DNA from: JAVXGM01 sp036657395
GTDB lineage: Bacteria; Bacillota; Clostridia; Peptostreptococcales; Anaerovoracaceae
Length of the DNA stretch: 64,000 bases
Direction: 5' to 3'
Assembly (NCBI GenBank): GCA_036657395.1
Contig: JAVXGM010000006.1
Location: 62,001 to 126,000, forward strand
The position numbers were made by a program, and so were the translations under genes. How positions within the stretch are numbered: position 1 is the stretch's first letter; the number at the start of each line of letters is the position of its first letter. Below the pieces are notes generated by a model. It was not told the DNA's origin. It did not search any database and was given only the letters and a program-made list of their open reading frames with translations. Positions 25,921 through 35,039 of the stretch are shown piece after piece.

Positions 25921-26916
25921 ATGACGAAAAGATTAAGTGACCTTGTGGAAGATAAAGATAGAATAAATATAAAAGAAGATAGTTTCTTTTTTAAGCAAGA
26001 GGAGAAAAATCCATTTTCCTTAAATGGGAAAAAAAGGGTTAATCTGCTGGCCTTAGGTGATGTAGGTAGTACAGTTCTTATGGGACTTCGCCTTATGGGT
26101 GAAAATCAAGTGGAATCTATTGGCATTTGGGATATTAACCCGAAGGTATGTGCCAGGTTTGAAATGGAGATTAATCAGATTGATCAGCCTATAGAACATG
26201 GGAGTCTACCAAAAGTAGAGATAATTTCCACGGAAGAACTTTTTAATTGTCATATGATGATTTTCTGTGCATCAAGGGGTGTTCCTCCAGTGGGACAAGA
26301 AGGCGAAGATGTGCGTATGGCTCAGTTAAAGAGTAATGTAGAATTAGTGGAGTATTATGCAGCTATGGCAAAAAAAGAGGATTTTAAAGGAATTTTTGCT
26401 ATAGTGTCAGATCCAGTAGACCCTCTTTGTAAAGCAGCATATTTGCAGGGATTAGCGCCACAGCAGGTTGAAGGATATGGTCTTGGAGTAATGAATAGTA
26501 GAGCCTTATACTTTGCAAGAAAGGAAGACAAATTTGGATCATTTCTTGCAGAGGGTAGAGCCTTTGGCCCTCATGGAGAAGACCTTGTAATAGCAAACAG
26601 TATAGAAGAATATGATCATAAATTGTCGCTAGAATTAACAAAACTAGCAATAGAGTCAAACTTGAAAACTAGGCAACTAGGATTTAAACCATACATTGCA
26701 CCAGCATTATCATCAGGAGCAATTTCCCTGTTGGCAACATTATCAGGGGAATGGCATTACAGCTCAACTTACATGGGAAAAGATGACATAGGGGCGTTTC
26801 TGGGGGTTAAAAACAGACGTACGCCTCATGGTATTGAAGTGGAAGATTTACCATTGCCAGAAAAATTATTTAATCGAATAAAAGGAGCATATGATAATTT
26901 AGCAAAAATAATATGA
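25921..26916 (+). CDS. Lactate/malate dehydrogenase-fold protein, catalytic Asp replaced
   Basis: A 331-residue protein with an LDH/MDH-type Rossmann N-terminus (LLALGDVGSTVLMGLRLMG, about residues 41-59) and a ribose-binding Asp in IWDINPK. The mobile-loop region is CASRGVPPVGQEGEDVR. In the active site, GPHGED supplies the catalytic His (His218). Where LDH has L-D-S-A-R, this protein has GVMNSRALY, so the partner Asp is Asn192. The first ~35 residues are a charged extension. It follows the 1620-residue protein by 15 bases (AAGGAGATGAG site), so it is co-transcribed. The altered active site suggests a substrate other than lactate or malate, or a non-enzymatic NAD-sensing role. Confidence 0.75.
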   Translation: MTKRLSDLVEDKDRINIKEDSFFFKQEEKNPFSLNGKKRVNLLALGDVGSTVLMGLRLMGENQVESIGIWDINPKVCARFEMEINQIDQPIEHGSLPKVEIISTEELFNCHMMIFCASRGVPPVGQEGEDVRMAQLKSNVELVEYYAAMAKKEDFKGIFAIVSDPVDPLCKAAYLQGLAPQQVEGYGLGVMNSRALYFARKEDKFGSFLAEGRAFGPHGEDLVIANSIEEYDHKLSLELTKLAIESNLKTRQLGFKPYIAPALSSGAISLLATLSGEWHYSSTYMGKDDIGAFLGVKNRRTPHGIEVEDLPLPEKLFNRIKGAYDNLAKII

Positions 26917-26931
26917 GGGAGCGTGGGAACA

Positions 26932-28020
26932 ATGAAAGAGTTATTATTAATAAACCCACTTTGTAGGGAAGTGACAAAAGCAGAACGGTTAAATGTTATT
27001 TTACAGGAAAGTTTAGAAGGGGAAAATTACAAGGAAATCATCACAGTAGAAGAGCTTATTAAAACAGATCTGCGTAACAGGCGAATTCTCTTTACTATTT
27101 CATTAGGCGAATCAGGAATCAATCTGGAGTTTTTCAATATGCTCAAGGCAATACGATTAAACCAGAATTGCTTTTCTGGTAGCGTTGCTGGAGTTATTGT
27201 TGACGGAGCCAACGAGCTGTTCACAAAATCCATTGCAAGAGAATTGGTGTACAGTGCCAATCGATCTGGGTGTGCATTTCCAGGCAGACCACTTGTGGAA
27301 GCAACTAAATCCTTAAAGAATTTTAATATACAGGCGCAAAACTTAAATACGGATAATATGGGAGCCTATATGGTTGCAGGGAAAAACCTGGTGAAAACTA
27401 TCTTGTCTCATGAACCTATACTTAAGGAAAAGCCACGAATACTCATGGTTCATTCTGGAGAACGGGAGCTATCAAATACGCTTACCTTATGGGATATGGT
27501 GAAGAAACATTTAGATGGGGTTACCATAGATGAGATATCCATTAGAAATGGTCAGGTCCTTGATTGCAGAGGGTGCCCTTATGAGACTTGCCTTCACTTT
27601 TCAGAAGAAGGCAGCTGCTTTTATGGTGGAAAGATGGTGAAAGAAATATATCCAGCTATACTTGAATGTGATGCACTTGTTATGGTATGTCCAAATTATA
27701 ATGATGCGGTAAGTGCAAACCTTACAGCATTTATCAATCGATTGACTGCATTAGTGGTCAGTCATAAGTTTTACAAGAAGAGTTTGTTTGGCATTGTAGT
27801 TTCAGGGTACAGTGGAGGGGACATAGTAGCAGAGCAGTTAATTAGCGCCTTGAATATGAATAAAACATTCAGACTTCCGGGGAAATTTAGCCTTGTGGAA
27901 ACAGCCAATGACGCTAAAGCTATATATAAGGTGACAGATATTGAAGTGCGAGCCAAGGAGTTTGCAGAGAATATTTTAGCTAACATTAGAGTAAAAGGTT
28001 GTCAGAAAGAGTCATTCTAG
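26932..28020 (+). CDS. Flavodoxin-like NAD(P)H-FMN reductase family protein with Cys cluster
   Basis: About 362 residues. The C-terminal half (from ~168, RILMVHSGERELSNTL) matches the NADPH-dependent FMN reductase/flavodoxin-like fold and includes VMVCPNYNDAVSANLTAFINR. A cysteine group, DCRGCPYETC then GSCFY (spacing CX2CX4CX8C), sits where related iron-sulfur flavoproteins hold their cluster. The N-terminal half (TISLGESGINLEFF, SVAGVIVDGANELFTKSIA) looks like a second, degenerate flavodoxin-like unit. I start at ATG 26932; GTG 26923 is too close to GGGAG. It is third in the 1620-residue-protein operon. Redox-partner function is inferred. Confidence 0.7.
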   Translation: MKELLLINPLCREVTKAERLNVILQESLEGENYKEIITVEELIKTDLRNRRILFTISLGESGINLEFFNMLKAIRLNQNCFSGSVAGVIVDGANELFTKSIARELVYSANRSGCAFPGRPLVEATKSLKNFNIQAQNLNTDNMGAYMVAGKNLVKTILSHEPILKEKPRILMVHSGERELSNTLTLWDMVKKHLDGVTIDEISIRNGQVLDCRGCPYETCLHFSEEGSCFYGGKMVKEIYPAILECDALVMVCPNYNDAVSANLTAFINRLTALVVSHKFYKKSLFGIVVSGYSGGDIVAEQLISALNMNKTFRLPGKFSLVETANDAKAIYKVTDIEVRAKEFAENILANIRVKGCQKESF

Positions 28021-28062
28021 GTATAATTAACAACTGACTTTAAAAGAGAGGAGGTAAGCGTT

Positions 28063-29487
28063 ATGGAAAAAGAAAAACCTAAAGAATTTCAACAGAGGCT
28101 AGAGGAAGTGTTAGAATTATTAGTTAGCAAACAATATTATTTGGCACGAAATACGTTACTAGAAAACAATGAAGTAGACATTGCAGAAATTCTAGAAGAA
28201 ATTTTAGAAGAAGAAGGCATTGAAAAGACAGTCATCATGTTTAGGATGTTGCCTAAAGATGTTTCAGTAGAGGTGTTTTCTTACCTGCCTCCTGATGATC
28301 AAGTAAACATTATTAAAGGAATTACAGATAAAGAAATTAGAGATATTATCACAGAAATGGACTTCGATGACAAGATTGACGTTTTAGAAGAACTTCCTGC
28401 CAACGTTGTAGATAAAATTTTGGAAAAGACTCCAAAGGACGAACGTAAACTGATTAATACATTCCTAAACTACCCAGACACTTGCGCTGGAAGCTTAATG
28501 ACCCCAGACTACATCAGCCTTCAAGAGGATATGACTGTAGGAGAGGCATTAGCTTATATAAAAAAGGAAGGCATGGACAGTGAAACTGTATATACCTGTT
28601 ATGTAAAGGAAAAGGGCAGAAAACTGGAAGGGATTGTATCCCTTAGGGCATTAGTAATCGCTGATGATCGAAAGAAGATTTACGATTTGATGCAGACGGA
28701 TTATGTGTTTGTAAATGTTTACGATGACCAAGAAGATGTTTCAGAAGCATTTAAGAAATATGGATTTATTGCTATTCCAGTAGTGGATAAGGAACACCGT
28801 TTGGTGGGAATTATCACTGTAGATGACATCTTAGATGTTATTGAAGAGGAAACAACAGAGGATATTGAAAGAATGGCTGGCGTAATGGATGGTACGGATA
28901 CAGAGTATCTGGACATGGGGGTTTTTCGTCACGTTAGAAACAGGCTGCCCTGGCTCTTTATATTAATGTGCTCATATATTATTACCGGTGGAATCATCTC
29001 TGGGTTTGAGGCTACATTGTCAAAAGTAATTTGTTTGGTGGCGTATTTGCCTATGCTTATGGGTACAGGAGGAAATTCAGGCTCCCAATCAGCGACATTG
29101 ATTATTCGTAGTTTAGCTTTGGGAGATTTGGACTTTTCAGACCTTGGAAAAGTAATTTGGAAAGAATTTCGGGTTAGTTTGATCATCGGCATAATTTTAA
29201 GCAGCCTAAACTTTATACGTATTTGCTGGATAGATCCTGGCGGTGCAGGCTTAGGCCCTGGTCCTAATGGATGGGGATATGGTCCCATGATTGGGCTTAC
29301 TGTTTGCGGATCCATGCTGGTTATCGTCGTAGCTGCAAAAATCATCGGTAGCGTACTTCCAATGGTGGCTCAAAAGATTGGTATTGACCCAGCCCTTATG
29401 GCTACTCCGATGATTTCATCACTGACGGATATGGTCTCTGTTATCACCTACATGGCTATGGCAACAACACTTCTTAACGTAGCTTGA
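28063..29487 (+). CDS. mgtE: Magnesium transporter MgtE
   Basis: A 474-residue Mg2+ channel of the MgtE/SLC41 family. It has an N-terminal helical MgtE_N domain (about 30-140, LEELPANVVDKILEKTP), two CBS domains (about 145-275, TVGEALAYIKKEGMDSETVY and FIAIPVVDKEHRLVGIITVD) that sense cytosolic Mg2+, and a C-terminal pore of about five helices. The pore region includes LPMLMGTGGNSGSQSATLIIR, the conserved selectivity segment. It is preceded by GAGAGGAGGT and followed by a strong terminator. The 42-base gap after the previous gene leaves its membership in that operon open. No M-box riboswitch was seen. Confidence 0.95.
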   Translation: MEKEKPKEFQQRLEEVLELLVSKQYYLARNTLLENNEVDIAEILEEILEEEGIEKTVIMFRMLPKDVSVEVFSYLPPDDQVNIIKGITDKEIRDIITEMDFDDKIDVLEELPANVVDKILEKTPKDERKLINTFLNYPDTCAGSLMTPDYISLQEDMTVGEALAYIKKEGMDSETVYTCYVKEKGRKLEGIVSLRALVIADDRKKIYDLMQTDYVFVNVYDDQEDVSEAFKKYGFIAIPVVDKEHRLVGIITVDDILDVIEEETTEDIERMAGVMDGTDTEYLDMGVFRHVRNRLPWLFILMCSYIITGGIISGFEATLSKVICLVAYLPMLMGTGGNSGSQSATLIIRSLALGDLDFSDLGKVIWKEFRVSLIIGIILSSLNFIRICWIDPGGAGLGPGPNGWGYGPMIGLTVCGSMLVIVVAAKIIGSVLPMVAQKIGIDPALMATPMISSLTDMVSVITYMAMATTLLNVA

Positions 29488-29496
29488 TTGTAAACA

Positions 29497-29533
29497 AAAA
29501 CTGATTTCTGTACATTACAGGAATCAGTTTTTT
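29497..29533 (+). terminator. Terminator after mgtE
   Basis: AAACTGATT-C-TGTA pairs with TACAG-AATCAGTTT around a short loop, then six T. It is immediately downstream of the mgtE stop. Confidence 0.85.
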
Positions 29534-29595
29534 GGTTGGGAATTTTGTGAAGGGTTATTCTGCTTTCTCAAACTGTGAATGATTAGTCGAAAAAA

Positions 29596-29610
29596 TGAGA
29601 AAAATTCTCA
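29596..29610. promoter_or_regulatory. Palindrome upstream of the Mo-hydroxylase promoter (possible operator)
   Basis: TGAGAAAAATTCTCA is a 15-base palindrome with 6-bp half-sites, about 70 bases upstream of the -35 at 29681. Position and symmetry suit an activator or repressor site, but no regulator gene lies nearby to assign. Confidence 0.3.
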
Positions 29611-29680
29611 CAAACCATAAAATTAGCTAGATAGTGATGACGAAAACAGCAAATTAGTATAAAAAAAACACTTTATACGG

Positions 29681-29710
29681 TTGACAGTAGTTTGAATTAA
29701 CTGATAAAAT
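29681..29710 (+). promoter_or_regulatory. Predicted promoter of the Mo-hydroxylase operon
   Basis: Perfect TTGACA (29681-29686), 18-bp spacer, TAAAAT (29705-29710), about 75 bases before the start codon. Confidence 0.7.
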
Positions 29711-29715
29711 GTTGA

Positions 29716-29748
29716 CAAAGTGGCAATGGTAACTAATTGCTACCTTTG
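29716..29748 (+). other. 5' leader stem-loop at the predicted transcript start
   Basis: CAAAGTGGCAAT (29716-29727) pairs with ATTGCTACCTTTG (29736-29748): 12 pairs with one bulged C and one G-U, loop GGTAACTA. It begins about six bases after the -10, so it would lie at the very 5' end of the mRNA. It could stabilise the message or be an operator. There is no T-run, so it is not a terminator. Confidence 0.5.
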
Positions 29749-29785
29749 TTAAAGCAAGTTATATGAAAATTGGAGGCAAATTATT

Positions 29786-32647
29786 ATGAAGAAACTCACT
29801 CTGAACATCAATGGTGCAGATCGTACATTCATCTGTGATCCTGAGAAGGATACATTGGCGACTGTATTACGTCGTTTGGGTCTGACTGGTACAAAAGTAG
29901 GTTGCGGCACTGGTGTGTGCGGGGCCTGTTCTGTTATCTTAGATGGAAAAGTTATCCGTTCTTGTACAAAAAAAATTAAAACTATTAAAGAGTATAGCTC
30001 TATTATTACAATTGAAGGTATTGGGACTGCAATGCATCCTCATCCACTTCAGTATGCATGGGTAAACTTAGGAGCAGTACAGTGTGGATTCTGCGTACCA
30101 GGATTTATCGTGTCATCGTATCAGCTTCTATTAGAAAATGATACTCCTACAAGAGAAGACGTTCGTGACTGGTTCCAAAAGCACAGAAACGTTTGTAGAT
30201 GTACAGGATATAAGCACATCGTAGATGCTGTTATGGAAGCTGCAGCTATTATGCGTGGAGAAAAAACTCTTGAAGATATTACATATGATTGGACTAAGGA
30301 TCAAAAAGAAGGATTCTATGGTAAGCCTTTGGTTCGTCCTAACGCTATGGCTAAGGCTTGCGGAGTATGCGACTATGGAGATGATGTAGAATTAAAGATG
30401 CCTGAATCAACATTGCATGTTGCTTTAGTAATGCCTAGAACTACAAATCACGCTAACATCATTAACATCGACTACAGCGAAGCTGAAAAGATGCCAGGTG
30501 TTGTAAAAGTAATAACTGCAAAAGACGTAGAAGGTGCTAACAAATTAATGGCATATCAGTTCTCACCAAGAACAACAGTCTTTGACCAGGTGCACAAATT
30601 GCTTCAGGACGAAAAAATCGTAAGTTGGGGCAACGTAGTTGCAATGGTTGCGGCTGATTCAAAAGAAGAAGCAAGAGCAGCAGCAGATAAAGTAAAGGTT
30701 GAAATCGAACAGTTGCCAGAATACATGAGCTATTTAGAAGCAGTTATGCCAGATGCTCAGAGAATTCACCCATCAATGGACAACATTTACAGTCAGCAAC
30801 CAGTACTTAAGGGTAAATCAGATCAGGTTCCTGAACTTATTGACGAAGCAGAATATTCTGTAGACGGCAGTTTCTACTCATCAAGAGAGCCACATCTATC
30901 CATCGAGGGAGATACAGTTCAGGCTTACTATGATGAAGATAATAAATTAACAGTTCACTGTAAGACAATGACACTTTATTTTGACAGAGATGACATGGCA
31001 GAAGCTATCGGAATCCCTGTAGAGGATCTTCGTGTAATTGAAAATCCTACAGGAGGATCATTTGGTTGGGCTATGCATGCTGGTTCTTATGCACTTGCAG
31101 GTATTGCTTGTAAAGTAACTGGTAGACCAGTTGCATTATCAATGGACTACTCAGAATTCATGGCATTCTCCGGAAAACGTTCACCTGCATACTTCAACGG
31201 AAGATTAGCTTGTGACAAAGACGGAAAGATTATCGCTGGTGAATTTGACTCAGGTCTAGACCACGGTGCTTATCCAGAACTAGGAGATGACAAACTTACA
31301 AAGATTCTTAGATTCATGTTCTTCCCATACTGTGTACCAAACGTAGCAGGTTTAGCACGTTCAGCTGTTACAAACCATGCATTCGGTACAGCATATAGAG
31401 GATACGGAGCTCCACAGGCATATACATGTGGTGAAGCGCTAGTTGATATGTTGGCAGAAAAATCAGGAATGGATCCATTTGATTTTAGATATAAGAATAT
31501 TGCTAGAAAGGGAGACACTAACCTGAACCAGAGAGAATTCCTTCAATATCCAATGGAAGAAATGATGGATAAGATGAAGCCTCTTTATGAAGCAGCAGTT
31601 AAGAAAGCAAAAGCAGCCGACACAGCTGAAGTAAGAAGAGGTGTAGGTCTTGCATGGGGCGGATATAACGTTGGACTAGGTAGTGTTGATGAAGCTAGTG
31701 TAGCTATTGAATTAGTTGCTGATGGCAAATTCAGAAAATATGATACTTGGCAGGATCAAGGACAAGGCGGAGACGCTGGTTCATTGGTATGTACATTAGA
31801 ATCACTTAGACCTTACTTCCCTGATGTTACACCAAATGACATTAAGTTAATCCAGACAGACAGTAAGTATTGTCCAAATACAGGCGAGTCTGCAGGATCA
31901 AGATCACACTTTGCAAATGGTAAATCCAGTATTGTAGCTGCTCGTAACCTAGCAAATGCAATGCGTAAAGAAGACGGAACTTACCGTACTTATGACGAAA
32001 TGATAGCTGAAGGAATTCCTACAAGACACGAAGGAACTTGGGCAGCTGCTGACGAATGGGATAACTTCGACTTCTTAGACCCTAATGACGGCAGCGGAGA
32101 ACCAACATATGCTTATACATATGCGTTATTCATGTCAGAAGTAGAAGTGGACGTTGCAACTGGTAAGACTACTGTAATCGGTATGACTTGCGTAGACTGG
32201 GTAGGAAAAATTGGTAACAGTCAGTCCGTAGATGGTCAGGCATACGGCGGAATTTCTCACTCAATCGGATTTGCACTTAGCGAAAATTATGAAAACGTTA
32301 AGAAGGATACAAATATGTTTACTGCAGGTGTTCCTTACATTAAGGACATTCCAGACGACATGACACTAGTTCATTTAGATGCATTTGATGAAAGAGGACC
32401 TTTCGGATCTTCCGGAGCTTCTGAAGCATTCCAGTCTTCTGATCACGTTGCAGTTATCAACGCTATCAAAGATGCTTGCGGTGTAAGAATTTACGATCTA
32501 CCTGCTTCACCTAAAAAGGTTAAAGCTGGAATCGATGCAATCGCAGCAGGAAAAGAACAAGATAAACCTAAGAAGTACTTCCTAGGATCTGATCTTTATG
32601 AAGAATTAGAAAACATTAAAGCAAACCCACTTAGCTGGGAAGAATAG
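29786..32647 (+). CDS. Molybdenum hydroxylase, aldehyde oxidoreductase (MOP) type
   Basis: A 953-residue xanthine oxidase-family enzyme with the FAD-less architecture of Desulfovibrio aldehyde oxidoreductase. The plant-type [2Fe-2S] domain has GCGTGVCGACSVILDG and SC. The second, helical [2Fe-2S] domain has QCGFCVPGF and NVCRCTGY. The large Mo-binding part includes GGSFGWAMHAG, FGTAYRGYGAPQA, DQGQGGDAG and the catalytic Glu in GSSGASEAF (Glu880, close to the position in the D. gigas enzyme). It would hydroxylate an aldehyde or N-heterocycle and pass electrons to its Fe-S centres. Lack of an FAD domain implies an external acceptor, probably the next gene product. The substrate is unknown. Confidence 0.9.
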   Translation: MKKLTLNINGADRTFICDPEKDTLATVLRRLGLTGTKVGCGTGVCGACSVILDGKVIRSCTKKIKTIKEYSSIITIEGIGTAMHPHPLQYAWVNLGAVQCGFCVPGFIVSSYQLLLENDTPTREDVRDWFQKHRNVCRCTGYKHIVDAVMEAAAIMRGEKTLEDITYDWTKDQKEGFYGKPLVRPNAMAKACGVCDYGDDVELKMPESTLHVALVMPRTTNHANIINIDYSEAEKMPGVVKVITAKDVEGANKLMAYQFSPRTTVFDQVHKLLQDEKIVSWGNVVAMVAADSKEEARAAADKVKVEIEQLPEYMSYLEAVMPDAQRIHPSMDNIYSQQPVLKGKSDQVPELIDEAEYSVDGSFYSSREPHLSIEGDTVQAYYDEDNKLTVHCKTMTLYFDRDDMAEAIGIPVEDLRVIENPTGGSFGWAMHAGSYALAGIACKVTGRPVALSMDYSEFMAFSGKRSPAYFNGRLACDKDGKIIAGEFDSGLDHGAYPELGDDKLTKILRFMFFPYCVPNVAGLARSAVTNHAFGTAYRGYGAPQAYTCGEALVDMLAEKSGMDPFDFRYKNIARKGDTNLNQREFLQYPMEEMMDKMKPLYEAAVKKAKAADTAEVRRGVGLAWGGYNVGLGSVDEASVAIELVADGKFRKYDTWQDQGQGGDAGSLVCTLESLRPYFPDVTPNDIKLIQTDSKYCPNTGESAGSRSHFANGKSSIVAARNLANAMRKEDGTYRTYDEMIAEGIPTRHEGTWAAADEWDNFDFLDPNDGSGEPTYAYTYALFMSEVEVDVATGKTTVIGMTCVDWVGKIGNSQSVDGQAYGGISHSIGFALSENYENVKKDTNMFTAGVPYIKDIPDDMTLVHLDAFDERGPFGSSGASEAFQSSDHVAVINAIKDACGVRIYDLPASPKKVKAGIDAIAAGKEQDKPKKYFLGSDLYEELENIKANPLSWEE

Positions 32648-32673
32648 TATTAAATACTAATACAAAAAAGATA

Positions 32674-32716
32674 AGTGTAGGCCGCTGCAATTTTGCAGCG
32701 GTCTATCACTCTTTTA
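32674..32716 (+). terminator. Hairpin after the Mo-hydroxylase gene (attenuating terminator)
   Basis: AGTG-TAG-CCGCTGCAA pairs with TTGCAGCGG-CTA-CACT, a long GC-rich stem followed by CTTTT. It stands between two genes that appear functionally linked, so it may reduce rather than stop read-through. Confidence 0.7.
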
Positions 32717-32744
32717 CAAAGATAGATGATATTGGAGATTTATT

Positions 32745-35039
32745 ATGGATATGGAAACCTGTTATAAACAATTTGAGAACTGCTTACAAGAGGAAAATCC
32801 TTATTGCACCGACGACTGTCCTTTCCAAATGAACGTTATAGACTTCAAGGAAAAGATGAGGAGCAAAAGATACAATGCAGCATATAAAGTTTTACGAAAT
32901 GCAGTGGCATTTCCCGATATTGTGGCAGCGCTGTGCCCAGAATATTGTGGAGCTAGTTGCCCAAGAGCCAGTATGGATAAGCCGGTTCAAGTGAATCTGC
33001 TGGAAAAGACTTGTGTGGCCAAAACAAAGAGAAAAGAACCTAACGAATATAATTTACCTACAAAGAAGGGTAAAGTTGCAATAATAGGAGCGGGTCTTAG
33101 CGGACTGGCATGTGGATTACGAGTCGCTTCAAAAAAATATGAAGTGGTTATTTATGAAAAGACAGATCGAATAGGGGGGCAGTTATGGGAACTGTTGCCA
33201 GAAAAACTGTTTATGGAAGACATTGAAAGACAATTTAAATTTGAAAATTATACTCTGAATTTAAAAACAGAGATTAAAAATATAAAGGAACTTCAAAATG
33301 AAGGCTTTGATGCGGTCTATGTGGCCACAGGAAAAGGCGGATTAGATTTTGGGATACTTGATCAAGAAGATGGACATTGCACTCTATATGGGGAGACTGC
33401 AGCCTTTGCAGGGGGAAGTCTAGTGGGAAAAGACGTTATAAATGCTATAGCAGACGGAATTAATATGGCTTGGTCTGTGGAAGTGTTTTTAAAGACGGGA
33501 AAAGTACAATACATTAAAGAAAAAGAACCCACAAGGGTTGTAGTAAATACAAGTAGTATGACAAAGTGTGAACCAGTGATTCCAACTGACGGGGGCATTT
33601 TTACAGAGGAAGAAATAGAAGAGGAAGCTAGTCGATGTATAGACTGTCAATGCGATGGCTGTCGTAATTATTGCGATCTTACCGCTTATTATGATAAGTG
33701 GCCTAAGCAGATGCGAGATGACATAATGACTACCACTATGTCAGCAGATTCTATAGTACACAAAACACCAGCTATTAAATTGATAAATGCTTGTACCCAA
33801 TGTAATTTATGCGATGAAGGATGTCCAGGAGGAATAAAGCTAGGACAGATGATTAAAGAGGCAAGGCGCAAGCTACATAAGCTGGATCGTATGCCAGGTG
33901 CATATCATCAGTTTTGGGTTCAAGATATGCAGTTTGCCAATGGAAAGTATGCTAGCCTAACCAAGACAGGTAGGGAAACTGAAAGCTGTGATTATGCTTT
34001 TTTCCCAGGATGTCATCTGGGAGCGGCCAATCCTCAATATGTAATGAGGTCATATGAGTGGCTACTATCAAAGAAATCAGATACGGGAATAATCCTCAGA
34101 TGTTGCGGTGTTCCAGCCGATTGGGCAGGAAATGAACAACTTCACCAAGAAGAAATAGAAGCCTTATGTAACGATTGGGAAAGCCTTGGAAAACCAACCT
34201 TAATCATGGCATGCACTTCTTGCATGAGACACTTTCGGGAATATATGCCACAGATTCCTATGATTTCCTTATATGAGATTATGGTGAAGTGGGATATAGC
34301 AGCAGAGGTAAAATTTCAGGCAGAAGATGAAACTTATGCCATATTTGATCCTTGCGCATCTAGAAATGAGAAGCCAGTTCAAGATTCTATTCGTGAATTG
34401 ACGGGAAATATGGGCATTTCCATTGAAGAACTTCCAAATGAAGCAAGGTATGGTTGCTGTGGCTTTGGTGGTAATGTGGAAGTTGCAAATCCCAAGTTTG
34501 CAGGACGCATTGCCAAGGAGAGAAGCAACCTTAGTGAGAATCCGTATATCACTTATTGCATTAATTGTAAGGATGTTTTCATGGATGAAGGAAAGCCAGT
34601 AAAACATATTCTCGACGTTATTTTTGATATTGAAAGCAAGGACGGTAATTTGCCTACGGTGACTCAACGGAGAAACAATAGGGTGGCATTAAAAGAAACT
34701 TTGTTAAAGGAAATGTGGGGAGAAGAAATGGAAAATGTACCAAAGTTAAAATATAAGCTCATTATATCTCCTGAAATTCAAGGCAAGATGAATAAGCTGA
34801 AGATTCTAGAGGAAGATATATGCAAAGTACTTGAGATAGGTGAAGATGCTGGGCGGAGAACCTTGAATTCAGAAACCAACACATACAAGTGTTACAGGGA
34901 ACTGGGATACATTACTTGTTGGGTAGAGTATCGTTTAATTGATTGTAAGTACCAGATAGTTAACCTTTACACCCATAGGATGAAAATAGAATTGGAGGCG
35001 ATGTGGAATGGAAAAAAAACAGACACTGATTTGCGATAA
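32745..35039 (+). CDS. FAD / ferredoxin / CCG-domain redox partner of the Mo-hydroxylase
   Basis: About 764 residues. The N-terminus has GltD-type Fe-S motifs (CTDDCPFQMN, CPEYCGASCPR). FAD binding follows at ~108 (VAIIGAGLSGLACGLRVA). At ~298-370 are Cys-rich clusters including RCIDCQCDGCRNYC and ACTQCNLCDEGCPGG. Two CCG (HdrD-like) motifs are FFPGCHLGAAN...RCCGVPADW and FDPCASRNE...YGCCGFGGN. A ~130-residue C-terminal tail has no recognised motif. This matches the proteins often annotated pyridine nucleotide-disulfide oxidoreductase/dicluster-binding that sit next to MOP genes in Desulfovibrio. It likely accepts electrons from the Mo enzyme. The overlap with the next gene (35008) suggests coupling. 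Confidence 0.8.
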   Translation: MDMETCYKQFENCLQEENPYCTDDCPFQMNVIDFKEKMRSKRYNAAYKVLRNAVAFPDIVAALCPEYCGASCPRASMDKPVQVNLLEKTCVAKTKRKEPNEYNLPTKKGKVAIIGAGLSGLACGLRVASKKYEVVIYEKTDRIGGQLWELLPEKLFMEDIERQFKFENYTLNLKTEIKNIKELQNEGFDAVYVATGKGGLDFGILDQEDGHCTLYGETAAFAGGSLVGKDVINAIADGINMAWSVEVFLKTGKVQYIKEKEPTRVVVNTSSMTKCEPVIPTDGGIFTEEEIEEEASRCIDCQCDGCRNYCDLTAYYDKWPKQMRDDIMTTTMSADSIVHKTPAIKLINACTQCNLCDEGCPGGIKLGQMIKEARRKLHKLDRMPGAYHQFWVQDMQFANGKYASLTKTGRETESCDYAFFPGCHLGAANPQYVMRSYEWLLSKKSDTGIILRCCGVPADWAGNEQLHQEEIEALCNDWESLGKPTLIMACTSCMRHFREYMPQIPMISLYEIMVKWDIAAEVKFQAEDETYAIFDPCASRNEKPVQDSIRELTGNMGISIEELPNEARYGCCGFGGNVEVANPKFAGRIAKERSNLSENPYITYCINCKDVFMDEGKPVKHILDVIFDIESKDGNLPTVTQRRNNRVALKETLLKEMWGEEMENVPKLKYKLIISPEIQGKMNKLKILEEDICKVLEIGEDAGRRTLNSETNTYKCYRELGYITCWVEYRLIDCKYQIVNLYTHRMKIELEAMWNGKKTDTDLR

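Noticed and set aside
29716..29748. Molybdenum cofactor riboswitch before the Mo-hydroxylase
   Set aside because: The leader is only about 75 bases and forms a single hairpin, shorter than the known Moco motif.
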